A stretch of 64,000 nucleotides of DNA, taken from Theobroma cacao. Taxonomy: Eukaryota > Streptophyta > Magnoliopsida > Malvales > Malvaceae. The stretch's first letter is position 1. The number at the start of each line of letters is the position of its first letter. The notes beneath the pieces were generated by a model, which worked only from the letters and a program-made list of their open reading frames with translations, was not told the DNA's origin and searched no databases. The position numbers and the translations under genes were made by a program. Below, one piece after another: positions 36,137 through 47,895 of the stretch. The stretch is from NCBI RefSeq assembly GCF_000208745.1, contig NC_030853.1, forward strand, positions 22,276,029 through 22,340,028, in the 5' to 3' direction.

Positions 36137-38593
36137 CTATTGGAATCTCATTTTCCTGTCACCTGAATGAAGCCTCTCTTGATGTGATCTTGCTCCTTCC
36201 ATCTTCAACATCTGAAGCAAGAAATCATTCCAAGTATCAATCGGACCAGGCAAGCACCAATGCACACAATCATTGTACAAAGTCACATTTTCATGAGGCC
36301 AATGCCCATATCTGCTTGGATGACCATCTGGTCTCAACAATGTTGCCAGCGTCGTGTCCATCAGCCTATATCTCTTCCCTTTCTTTCTCCCTTCTCTTTC
36401 AGCAGTCCTGAATTCCTCCATCTGTATCATGTAAAGCTCCAAGTTCTCGCCATCCAACGCCGTCTCATTGCTCCTAAACGGCTTTGTTCTAACACAATTT
36501 CCACCCTGGTTCCACATACCATTCTCAAAGTGTGACGGTGCAAAAGTCCTTAGAAATGTTATGCCTTTGAAATTTTCTAAGCTGTTGATGGCCCTGAAAG
36601 CAGTCCTGAAAGCCTTTCTATAGCCATAGAACTTTGTTAAGTCTGTCACATTCTCTATTAGGCAAAAATGGCAACCGACAATCTGGTTATTTTCATAGAG
36701 AACTGATGGGCGATAAAACCAGTGTCCACCAGAGATGATTAGGTAGTCGAATTCTTCGATTTGGGTTGTCCATTCTTCATCCAACTCGTCGAGATAGAGA
36801 TTGAAGAGGCCAGTCTGCGTTGGACCATTGGCCTCTCTTTCTTTGGACTTAACCAAATGTGGAGTCCAAAAGTAAGCAATGGTGAAGTTGTAGCTTGTAT
36901 ATTTCCATCGTTTGAATTTTTCGTCTGGTGTGTATGAAACATCGATTGGGTATTCCACCTGAAACGATGCAGCATTAATTTAAGAATCCTGCAGACCTAA
37001 GAAAATTTAAAATCCATGCTTTCATTAATTGAGCGGTTTGGCATGTGAAAAGATGTTTTAATCCCGAACTAAAACATTAACCTACAGTGAATTTCGAGTC
37101 TTTGAAGTATTTCTAGACTTGGTCACGAATTCCATTAGCCAAACAAAGAAACAACAGTTGGGTGCATGTTTAACTCTCTTTCGGAGGTCTCTTGAGTGAA
37201 TAAATGAACAAATGAGAGGAGAGTCAATCAACAAAATGTTTCAACTTGTAATAGATAAAAGAAGTTCAATCTATGGGTTGGTTTCAAAACATTATTAATG
37301 GAAAGTTGACCAAATCAGTCTTGGATGCTTTGGACAGCAGAACAAGGAATATATGAGCAAGTGTAGTAGATAAGCATGGTAGAATATGATAACAGACCAA
37401 GGAGCCCACATTACCAAAAATGCATGGGCTACTCGAAATTTGTCATCATATGATCAAACTTTATTGTATTCGAATATTGAATTATATAACCAAACTTTGT
37501 TTTTGTCAGATTGAATTGATAGGCAGGTGAATTAATATAAAGCAAAAAGTGCCATTATTAATGTTCAATTTCATTTCAGATGTGAGAGTAATGAGGAGAG
37601 GGGCAGATTCTTCTAATCCTGATAGCTAGTGATTGGCTACAATGTCAATAGATAGCTGGCAACATTTTAATTATTATAAGAGAGAAAAAGACAGGGTCAA
37701 TAGAAGACAATCAGTTTTAGTCTTACAATCGGGGCAAAAGAGACATTTCCGTTTATAAATTGAATTGTTCAAATGGCTATAATTTATCCAAAAAGAAAAT
37801 GTATTTAATTGTAAACATCAGACAATTAAAGGTAGGCATGGTCCAAATTAAGCACTTCAAATCAACATAATTTTTTTAATCAAAATCTTACAGCTAATTA
37901 AAGAGAGGGGGTAGGGGGGGGGGGGGGGGCGGGGTAAAATGCTTTAAAACATACAGTTTTCTCTCAATTTTTGCTTTCAAAATCAAATGGCAAAAGTTAA
38001 AAAATGTTGCCAATAGGAATCTGTCCAAGAGAAAAAAAAATTTTGTGACACCTACATCTGTCCACATGCATGGCATTTTTTGATATATATATATATATTA
38101 ACTTATTCTGCCTTTTTGTTTAGGAAAAAAATGTACATTGCAATAATATGCATGTTAACTAATAATAGGGACAACAACAAGAGTAAAGATTCCACGTACT
38201 ATTTCTACACAATCATTTCACCTAATCTTTGATTTGTATAATGGCTTAGGTAAACTGCCCATGCTGCTAACCAAAATTGATTGAAGCAATGACTTAAAAC
38301 CTAAAGCCAATTGAGATACAGAAATGTTGGGGGACCACTCCAATTTTACAAATTAAGTTCCAAAAACGAGCATAGTTCAGTGAACATTTGTCTCTCAGTT
38401 CTAAAATCAAAGCTAATCGATAAACTTTTTCAACTATACAGGTTATAATCCAATTGGCAATTTACTATCATAAGTATAAAAGTAGTCGGACATTTCCCAA
38501 ACCGAGAAAAAGTGACTATTATTTTTTGTAGGCAAATTTTGTATGCACTTCAAATTCAATTCATACGAGTAAAACGAAAAATGTGCACACATA

Positions 38594-38628
<35 letters not shown>

Positions 38629-38643
38629 TATATAATTAGAGAN

Positions 38644-38690
<47 letters not shown>

Positions 38691-39277
38691 TATGTATGTT
38701 GAATTGAGGTTCTTGCGCATCGATGTATAACAGTAAAATCTAGATGGAAAATAAGGAGACCTACCCTGGAAAGGAGGCATATCAAGGACTGCATTTGGTT
38801 TCGGCCCACTGAGTCTCCAACAAAGGCCAAGGACTTGCCTCTAACAATTTCCAGGAACTGAGCAGGGTTGAAAACAGGAAGCTCGCAGCCATCAGGTTTC
38901 CACTTCCACTTCATGTACTCTGTGTCAGGCTTTCCATATTTCATGCAATTCTGATGCTCATGTATCGCCCAACATGTCGTGTTCGTGTAGTAAGGCGCAT
39001 CAGGGTTTCGCACCCATTCTCCAGAAAATATGTCACAATTTTCACCTTCAGATATCCTTATTGAAGCTTGTAGTTCTTCAGAAATATCATATGTGGATGA
39101 TGACTTGGATGACGAAGAATTCTTTAACAGATATAAAGGGTAACCTAGCAAAGGGTAAAATACAGGGATGATAGTGAGAAAAATTAAGGTGCCAAAGATT
39201 ATAACTAGGACAATTTTTGATGTTCTTGGCAGTGCATGGCTTCTGCCCAAGGGAAGCTCCACTGCATGAAGCTTCAT
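36137..39277 (-). CDS. TRICHOME BIREFRINGENCE-LIKE (TBL/DUF231) polysaccharide O-acetyltransferase, copy 2
   Basis: Two exons, 39277-38765 and 36958-36137, join in phase 0 (444 aa). The architecture matches the paralog at 28463-30043: a membrane helix at about 22-45, GDS in [10 protein letters not shown] (154-156), and DCVHWC with Asp401 and His404, so the catalytic triad looks complete. The intron sits at the same place in the protein but is 1806 bp against 303 bp in the paralog. It contains an AT microsatellite with an ambiguous base at 38643 and a 16-base G run at 37914-37929. A TATA-like TTTATATA lies about 85 bp upstream of the start on the minus strand. The likely role is wall-polysaccharide (perhaps xyloglucan) acetylation in the Golgi, inferred from the clade. 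Confidence 0.92.
38583..38690. repeat. AT microsatellite in the TBL copy 2 intron
   Basis: Two long AT runs are separated by a short TAATTAGAGA-like spacer with an N at 38643. Length is likely to vary between individuals and may be mis-assembled. Confidence 0.8.
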
Positions 39278-40569
39278 TTAGAAAGAGAGAGAAGGAGAAG
39301 GAGAGAGAAAACAAGAGTTATAGGGAACAGCCAAGGCATTTAGAAAGGGACTTTGCTCATGTATATAAAGTTGTGGCAAGTTTAAAAAGATTGATGTGGT
39401 GGTTGCTTTTCATATATGGTTTTAGACCTTTTGGTTGAGGATGCTGTGCATCAAACCATTTTCTAATAGTCCCTTGGATTCTATAATTAGGATACAACCA
39501 TAATTTCATTTCTTAGAAGATAATATGTACGAGTAAAAATCAATGTTATAATCCATTATAATCCTTCACATATATAACATGGTAATTATGTCGTTTAAAA
39601 GAAATTAATCAAAGAAGAACCAAATTAAAATTAATATAAAGTTAAGACTAAATTATTTATTCATGAAGAAACTTAAATCTGAAATCTACGTTGTAAAAGC
39701 TCTTCTTTATAATTGAGACAAAGACATCTTTGATGTCGTTATTATTTATTTATTTATTTTTGAATTATTGATCATTTTTATGATAAATGATGACAAGTAT
39801 CCTTTAACTACTAACTATTATATGTTAGGCTTTTCAAAAAAAAAACTATTATATGTTAAATGGCACCTAAACTGTGTTTATTGATGTAAGAGCAAATCCT
39901 TAAAGTTTTACTCTCTATGTGCGCACCTAATTTGGATTTAAATATTATTATATAAAATATTTATGCCAAAGGAGATACGTGGCATAATTTTGCAAGAGAA
40001 AGGATATTCATTGCCTTGGGGAAGTGAGAAGAGACAAAGAAATTGATTACCATAAGAAAGGGGTGATTCATTGCAATAAGAAGGGGTAAAAGGGAAAAAA
40101 AAATAGTTGTTGACTTGAACCCGCTTTTGGATTTTGGTGGGTCAAAATTGAAATTAATTTGTTAGAAAATGAGATAATTATTTAGTTGTTAGCTATTTTC
40201 TTTTGTATGCTTATATGATGTTTCAATAATTTGTTGAGTTAGAGAAGTTAAATGTTTTTTTTTATCTAGTATAATTTTGAAAGTAAAAGATTCAAATCAT
40301 GTTTTTTTTTAAATAAAAAATATTTGATTTAATGATAATTGAGATAATGTATTTAAAATGGAGAAAGTCGTCAAAGATGAATGACAACACGTGAAATGAT
40401 ATTCAATGAATAGTAGGGTGTATAAGTCATTTCTCTTACTCTCCAAGTTAAATATGATGTGTTGAATGAGAAATCTTCAAAAAAATTTATATGTCAAAGT
40501 CCATTACAAATAAATAACATTTTAGAAAGGAATTATATAGGTTTATGACGAAAAGAGAAAAAAAGTTAA
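39278..40569. other. Promoter of TBL copy 2 and intergenic DNA
   Basis: The GA-rich stretch next to 39278 is the probable leader of TBL copy 2. Further right it is AT-rich with no supported gene. Confidence 0.4.
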
Positions 40570-41100
40570 GGGTATACTTAAAACGAATTTAATAAATTGA
40601 TTGCAGAGTTTTCAAGTGTATGTGAGATAATAAAGGAAGAGGATAAGGCAATAATTTTAATTAATTCTCTTGCTGAGAATTATGAGGATTTTCGGGTGTG
40701 AAAGATGTAAAGTTGTAATTACAGAGCATGATAAATTAAAACGAGCTAAAAATGAAAATGAGGATGATGGAGCAACGGGTAATGCTCTGATGGTGGAGAT
40801 CGAGAGGGAAAAACAATGTAAGAGAAATTAAAGAATGATGGAAGATGCAGAGGTAGATGGATTTGATTTCTAGGCCTCTAGAATAAATTTAAGCAATAAA
40901 ATATATGTTGTTATTGTCATGAGATGGGACACATAAAAGCTCATCGCAAGAAATTAATTAATGGAAGATTAAGGGAAATTTCATAAAGGTTAAAGAGAAT
41001 GAGAAAAATAAATGTGTGGAATTATCTATCAATGTGATTGTTGATCGTGATGAGGAAGAAGATGAAGTTTAGATGGTGTAAGAAGAAAAGAATGATACAA
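40570..41100 (+). pseudogene. Decayed Ty1/copia gag remnant
   Basis: At about 40579-40700 one frame reads EFNKLIAEFSSVCEI and then INSLAENYEDF, a copia Gag (UBN2-type) pattern, before a stop. After frame changes, a broken zinc knuckle appears near 40907-40947 (CYCHEMGHIKAHR), lacking the normal CX2C spacing and the final Cys. No LTRs can be tied to it with confidence. Confidence 0.6.
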
Positions 41101-41750
41101 AAGATGTATGGGGTTTTTGATCCTGCATTCTCTCAACATATATGCACACAGAAGGAAAGAATGATTTTCAAAGTTTGAGAAGGGTGAGAAACCAGTTTTT
41201 ATATATATAATTTGTTTTGAATGAGTACCTGATAAAATAAGACACAAAATTCTAACCTTAATAATTTTTTTTCCAATATATAATATTATTTAGTGGAATT
41301 TGTTGTTACTATTATCTTTTCCCATTTATACGTTAAGGAGTGAGTCCAAGTCTGTGGTTTAGCAGGCGAAGGCGTTTACCAGGTTGACCGGAGCCATCTC
41401 ACCAACTGCTTGATGGACCTTAGATTTGCTTCAAATCTAGATCAACTTTGACTGTTAAACTCTCTACAACCACAATCTTAATTTTTTTTTAAAGGTAACC
41501 ACAATCTTAATTAATGTTGTTTTCTTCTTCTTCTTCTTCTTCTTTTTTGGTTTAATTTTATTTTTGGACAAGACTTAGATGAAATTGGTCAAACTCCTAA
41601 TTAAAAATAATCAAATCATTTTTTCTAAAAATTTTGAGCACAAATTCATTGTTGGATAACTTGTTCAAACATAGACCTTATGTACATATAGAGATTCAAA
41701 AAATTTAAAATAATTTTTAATATGCACTTTAATTAAAAATTATGATATAT

Positions 41751-42526
41751 TTTGGTGTAAATGGGGTTTAGATGGAATTCAAGGAACCGGTAAAATTGAC
41801 TTCAAGACAAGCATTTTAATAGACGTTATCTTTAAAACTTATTTCGCCCTCACCACTCGGTATGAAAAAGAGAATAATGCAAATAACCTTAAGGATACAA
41901 TGAAGCTAACGTCTAACTTCGTATTGCACTTTACGAGAGCAAACCGTTAGATACACCTGAGGATTTGTAAAATTGTTTAGCCTTAGAGTTTACTTTCTAC
42001 AGCAAGTAGATTATAAGAAATTTGAAAGCTTTTGTAATTGATGAGAACTTAAGTGTTTATGTTAATAGAACACAACACTTTATTTGCTCTTGATATTTTT
42101 GCTCTTGCTTTGTGTTTGATTTGATTGCTACAAAATGGTTGGCAACAAGCCCTTTATATAGGCTTGTAAGTGTCTCTTCTTTAAAGACACAACCTTTTTA
42201 TCTAATAGGCATGTTTACATTTTACCAAACATAATTTTTGGATAAAAGTATTGTTTCAATAATTATTTTATGAAAAGATAACTATTCATTCCATAAGATA
42301 TAATCTTTGAGTTATAATTTGAAATAATAACTTTTATATTTAATTTTTGAGCTATGGTGTCTTTTCAATATGTCTCATAACTTGTAGATGTCATTTTACT
42401 AAGAGATATAACTATTCATATAAAAATTTGCTTATAATCCAATAGACATTTTATGTGACATAACATTTGACCTAAAATAGCTTTTCATTATGTGACATAA
42501 CTTTTGATTTTGAAAATACACCAACA
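41751..42526 (+). repeat. Candidate solo LTR (776 bp)
   Basis: The right end is ACACCAACA; the left begins TTTGGTGTAA, an inverted match if one base of an original TGTTGGTG was lost. Both flanks carry TATAT (41746-41750 and 42527-42531), as a 5-bp target duplication would. A TATA-like TTTATATAGG lies near the middle, at about 42154. No internal element sequence follows. TATAT is weak evidence in AT-rich DNA. Confidence 0.4.
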
Positions 42527-42531
42527 TATAT

Positions 42532-45219
42532 TCCCTCAATTATTATCAAATAATATTTTCATATATATATTATTTTTAATTTTTTATATATTATTGATTT
42601 ATTTGTTGAGATGCATTAATTTCGTAATCATTTTTGTGTTAATTTTACTTTATAATTTTAGAATAATTTCTTTATCCCCAAGTTGAAGTATATGCCTTAA
42701 TTCCACATTGATTGATATATAAACCACAGTTGAATCGGACAAGTTAAGACTGTTTGGGTTTAGGGTATTTAGTCAACCACCAAATCCTTTCTTACTTGTT
42801 TTCTTCAATCATTATTGTATATGATAGACTCTATTACCAAAGTAAGGTTCATCGACACACTCATGACAAATCCAACGTTACCATCACAGTGCACTACCCC
42901 TCTTCTCTGGGCCTATTTTGGGCTTTTGGGCTTTGTGCTCTCATTTTTTATTTTCCCACTAAACTATTTGCATTTCTTGCTCCAATTTATTTGTTAATAT
43001 ACACCTTATTATACAATATAAGATCACTTAATATATGCATATATAATAGAAACTATTGTTGTTGGTTATTTTGAAATGTCTTATTTGTTTTTTCTTTTAA
43101 ATTCAGAACTCTTTATTGAAATTGAACTAATGCTAGACATTTAAGCATTTGATTTAATAAGTAGATAAATATTTTTATCAAAAAATTATACTTTTTTTTT
43201 CTCTGTGGTCCCAACAACAAAGATAAAAGGAGTGGTGGCAAATAGCATGCAATAATTGGAATGAGGAAGTTAAGAGCACTTGAAAATGGATGTAAGTTGT
43301 TATTTTTCACACATCAAATCATTAATAGGTTGGCATTACATTATAATCACTCTATTCTTATAGTTTTGCTATAAAGCTGAAAGGGCCAGCATTGGCTGGC
43401 AAAGACAAAATGCACTGCAATTAGCAAGTTATAGCCTATCTCTGCCGACGATTTTAAGTGCCGTTGGAATGTCATCATCCATCGTCTTGGCTGATAACGT
43501 GACGAACATGTCTCTTAAAGCCAACTACTTTTCTATATATATATATATATATATATCATCATATGCACTAATTATATACATTTTTTCTTTCTCACCCTGT
43601 TGTATTCAATTTATGCTTATGGGATATCCCATTTTGAGATAAACAAAGATATTGTAAATAAACCACAAAGAGGGCGGTGTAATGTTGAGCCCAAGCCCAA
43701 CTAAACGGGTTATTTACTCCCAAATGAAACTGATCATCTTGGACAGCAATTCGGGCTGCCGACCAATCTGACCGTAGTCGTGAAGCAAAGCTATATCGGC
43801 AATACTATTTTCTAAAATTTTCAATGAATCAGTAAAAGTTCTACAATGGATCATGCCCGATTAACCCCGAGTAAGGATGTCAATAAATATCTTATAATAG
43901 AATATTTTACATTATTTGATTTAGTTAAATAAGATTATAATATTACATAATCTTTTTATGTGCATAATTATTTACAACTAATTCACCTTTTGAAAAACAA
44001 TGTTTGAAATCCCCCCAAACACTACATTTTTTCTAAAAAATTATAATTTAGAGTATGTCTAAATAGTTTCATCTTATTATTTAATTTATTAAACGTATTT
44101 TCTATTTTTATTATATTTTTCTTATTTTTAATTACAAAATTACTTAGTATCAATGCTTCTTATGCAAATAATCATTCTCTTAATGCTTTTGCGAGAATGA
44201 ACATAATTATTTTTTACTTAGAAAAATTTGAAGAAAATTGTTGAATACCATTTTATTAAAGTTTTCATTTTAAAGGATTTTCAAAAGTACTTTAATTTCT
44301 AATTATTCAATTCATTAATTAATAATTTTATTTTAATTATATTATTGTTCTTTAATTACTATTTGAAAAATTTTATAAATATAAATATTCATATAAATAA
44401 AAATTAAATGAAAAACATTAAATATGAGTAGGACATAAAACTCAAGGCAGCTAATAGCCCAAATTAGATGAGCCTGAGGATACTTTGGGTTTTGGCCTGC
44501 TCAGAATTAGACCGGGAGGATCCGACCGGCTTCTTTTTCTCTTCTTCCTAGTATGGAAGCTACGCCGCCTTGCAGTCCTTTTCCTTTAAAAACTAATTCT
44601 AAAACTTATCTATAAATACTCATTTTCTTCGTTCCTTCATTTTGTTTCTTCCCTCTCCATCTCAAACCCGCCTCCTCTCCCATTTTCTGTTCATCAAACT
44701 TAAACCAATTCATCAAACTCTAAAACCGATTTTTAAAACTTTGATTCGGTTTAAAAATCTTCAAATTGATTTAACTTTTCCTAACTACTTAGTAGTATTT
44801 TTTTTAAAAAAATTGATTTAAATTTTAAAAAAATAAAGAGAGATTTTAATTTTGTATCAACATTTATGGAAATTTAACTTAGTGAAATGGGAAGGAAAAT
44901 GGAATGAGCATCGATCTAGGGAAAAGCACTGGAGAGGAATACCTATGAAGATAGTGTTGCTTAAATTTGAATTAAGAGATCATCATTTTTTTTGACACAT
45001 AAGAACCAAAATGGTCCGGTTTAAGATCCCAGACGAAAGATGCATAACATATGTTTAATAAGTAATAGACACAAATCTATCAAGATAATTACTCAAGGAA
45101 GTCTTTCCCAATGGACAATTCTAAGTCAAATTAACAAAAAAAATTGCACAAATGTTACCTTCTTTAAAAATATGACTAATATTTATTATCCAATCTTTTT
45201 GGATCAAAATAACATAATC
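42532..45219. other. Gene-poor AT-rich region
   Basis: No supported coding region. A promoter-like block lies at about 44580-44720: TCTATAAATACTC near 44610, followed by a CT-rich leader-like stretch, but no open frame follows it. An AT run lies at about 43533-43557. Confidence 0.35.
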
Positions 45220-45408
45220 TTAAGCTAAAGTAGCATATGGATGAGATGTCACGACACTCTCCTTTAAGAAATGAATTACCACTACTATATCCAGTTCAAC
45301 AATCAATTGGTTCAGTTGCAAGTTCTTAACTAGCAATGAACCCCCTCCGATGCACCAAAGTTTAGTGTCAGAAGCATTTGGTTTAATATGGTAAGTGCAG
45401 TGTATCAA
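45220..45408 (-). pseudogene. Possible RNase H-like fragment of a non-LTR retroelement
   Basis: A short minus-strand frame reads GGSLLVKNLQLNQLIVELD and continues with VVVIHFLK and HPYA. This resembles the helix/strand region of plant LINE-associated RNase H domains (IVELD-x-VVV). It is short and isolated, with no reverse transcriptase nearby, so the call is tentative. Confidence 0.3.
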
Positions 45409-47420
45409 TGATCAATCTTCCCATGTAATGAATTGAGCCATACCCATACTAACAAAGTGGCTGAAAAAAGCCCATTCTGATACAAAGTGGGACTATTCAA
45501 GATCCAATAGTTGATAGGGGAAAACATACATTGAAAAAGGCAACAGCTATCAGTACTGTCTTAATTCCTATTCTACATGAATGATGATTTGCTTGATTTA
45601 TACAAGCTAAAGAACCGATAAAAATTTTACTTATTTTGTTAGTGAAGTGAAATATGAAAAACATGAATCCAATGTATAGAAAATAAGATTTAATTAATGA
45701 AGTGTCATTCCTAAGTTTATCATATTTATCAAATATACGTACTGTCTGTGAAAATTCATGACAATGGATTGTCCTTTCCTTGCGTATCGAATGTGTACTT
45801 TGACTTCCATAGGAATTAGTGGCCTTGGACAATTATGTAAAGTAGCTGATGTACGCATTTCATGCAGTGTGCAATCTAATTAAGGTGTTTTTCCAAAGGT
45901 AAAAGTTGCTAAAAAATCAATCAAAATGCTATGAATGAATTGTAGCCATTTGAAAACTACAGCACACGAAAATGGACCACCATTGAGTGCTGTTCTTCTC
46001 TAGCATTCTACCACAAAATCACAAATTTTATTTTCCTAAACTACCCGACATAGTAGCTTCTATTTTCGCTCGTTCTCTACCCCTTTTCCTCATTTTCATG
46101 TGCTTCCAAATATTAAATTTATTACCTTTATGAAAAAATTTGTTTTGGAAAAGAGGGAATTTAAATCAAATTCTTTGAATATAGGGATGTTAGCACTTAT
46201 CATCGTTGAATCAAATGTTGGAAAGTTTAAAAGTATTTTTTTATTTTATTTTTGATGCAATAATTAAGAAATCTTAAATAGTGTTTCTTTTTAATTTGAT
46301 TAAGAACTTCTAGTGGTATATACGATAGAATAACCTACTACCACGCAATAAAGACAACTCCTATTCTCTCTCTTGTTACAATCCTTAATCTAATGAACTG
46401 TTGTTTAATCAAAATGTTGCTTGTATATGATGAAATAGTACTATAAATATGTTTATTGGTAAATTGCTTATCACATTGAAGAACATCCCCTATTTGCTTT
46501 ATAGTCATGTTATTTGTAAAGAATGATAATTGGAAAGAACTTTGTGAGTGGTTTATTCTAATTTGGATGTCTAAAAATGAAAGAAGAGAGACAAGAAGGG
46601 ATTTTTAATTTGGACCTGAAATCTCTTGAAGGATATCTTAAATTTTAACCATTTAAATATTCTCTTAAAATGAATATTACTTTTTGAATATAGACATATA
46701 TTATTTTTTCCTATTGTATAAAAAAAACCCATAGTACTTTCTTTTTCTACCCAATGAACTAAATAAGGGATACATTATCTTTTTTTTATTTATCGAGGTG
46801 TAAAGGACAAGACACACTCGACTCAGAATCCATTAATTAAAAACATATCCAAATTTAACTAATTAACAAGGGATATATCTTAGCTGTATTTTCTCATAAT
46901 CCATCAAAAACATGAAATTAGCCTGAAAAGTACTTTATCTTCCTTTTGTTTTTCTTTCTTAGCATGCAGACATTAAATTTGTTCCAATTGTGATTAACTA
47001 TTTATCATGATTGTATATAAAAATAATTATGGGAAGTGCTGGAAATCAGTCTTGCCGGTCAATCAAATGCTTACCTTGTCTATTTATAATCATGCATGAA
47101 TCATATTACTATTTTTCTATATAAAAAGGGATTCGAAATCAATTCTTTTAATTAAAACATACATGTATTTAATATTGAATTCAATACTCAGATTTCATGC
47201 ATTCTTAACAATACCTGGATTTTTTTAAAAAAATATAGCCACGACCAGAATCAGCAAAAGGAGGGCAGTTAGGGAAAAAAACATCAAAAGGGGAAAAGGA
47301 AAAAAAAAAAAGGAAAATCGAAAACTGCAAGTATAGCTTTGTTCCACAGAAGCCTTAAATATTGCGTGGTCCGCCTTCCAAGCTCTGAATGCAAATCGTG
47401 ACATCAACTGTTAAATTCAT
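45409..47420. other. AT-rich intergenic DNA
   Basis: No supported gene. The frame at 45497-45832 (-) has no recognisable pattern. The right end should hold the promoter of the small gene at 47680. Confidence 0.35.
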
Positions 47421-47496
47421 TCATCTTGTCCCTCTCACTTGTTTTACTTGTACCCTTTCCATCTCTTTCACTAATTCTCAACCTCTTCTCTCTTTC

Positions 47497-47679
47497 CTAT
47501 AAAACTTTCTTTTCCCTTCGAGCCATTTTCTTTTCATTTCCAGCTCTTAATCTTGAGGTTTGTTTGTCTTCTTTTCTTACTCATAATTTTCTTCTCTTTT
47601 CTTCTGGGTTGGTTCTCCAAGTAGCTAGCTGACTGTGACTTTCTTTTCTATGGTTTGATCAACAGGTTTGAGTATATAT
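47497..47679 (+). promoter_or_regulatory. Core promoter and spliced 5' leader of the small basic protein gene
   Basis: A TATA-like CCTATAAAAC begins at 47497. A leader exon would end at GAG|GTTTGT (47557/47558), and the intron would close at CAACAG (47665). The coding ATG follows at 47680. This is a typical arrangement of a leader intron just before the start. Confidence 0.45.
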
Positions 47680-47895
47680 ATGGTGATGAATATGATGATG
47701 GGCTTCGGCAGATTGGTGGTGAGCTTGAAATCAAAACTAAGGTATTTGAAGATGAAGAAACCTGCTTATTACGATAAGATTGAAAAGAGTGAGAGCATGA
47801 GGGTTGAAATAAGGAGCAGGAAAGCCCGGAAGCTTATCGAAGAGACCATGAAGATTGCCGATTCACCAAGGACGTCCAAGACTTATGCGTTTTGA
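47680..47895 (+). CDS. Small basic protein of unknown function (71 aa)
   Basis: The ATG at 47680 begins MVMNMMMGFGRLVVSLKSK and the frame ends at TGA, 47893-47895. The protein is Lys/Arg-rich with a helical stretch, MRVEIRSRKARKLIEETMKI, and ends in TYAF. I have the impression of similar short proteins in other eudicots but cannot name a family. The reading frame starts 14 bases after a good acceptor, with a plausible leader exon and TATA box upstream, which supports a real gene. No signal peptide or membrane helix is obvious. Coding composition is clearly less AT-rich than the flanks. Confidence 0.6.
   Translation: MVMNMMMGFGRLVVSLKSKLRYLKMKKPAYYDKIEKSESMRVEIRSRKARKLIEETMKIADSPRTSKTYAF

Noticed and set aside
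45497..45832. Minus-strand 111-aa frame
   Set aside because: No recognisable domain; composition matches the AT-rich surroundings.
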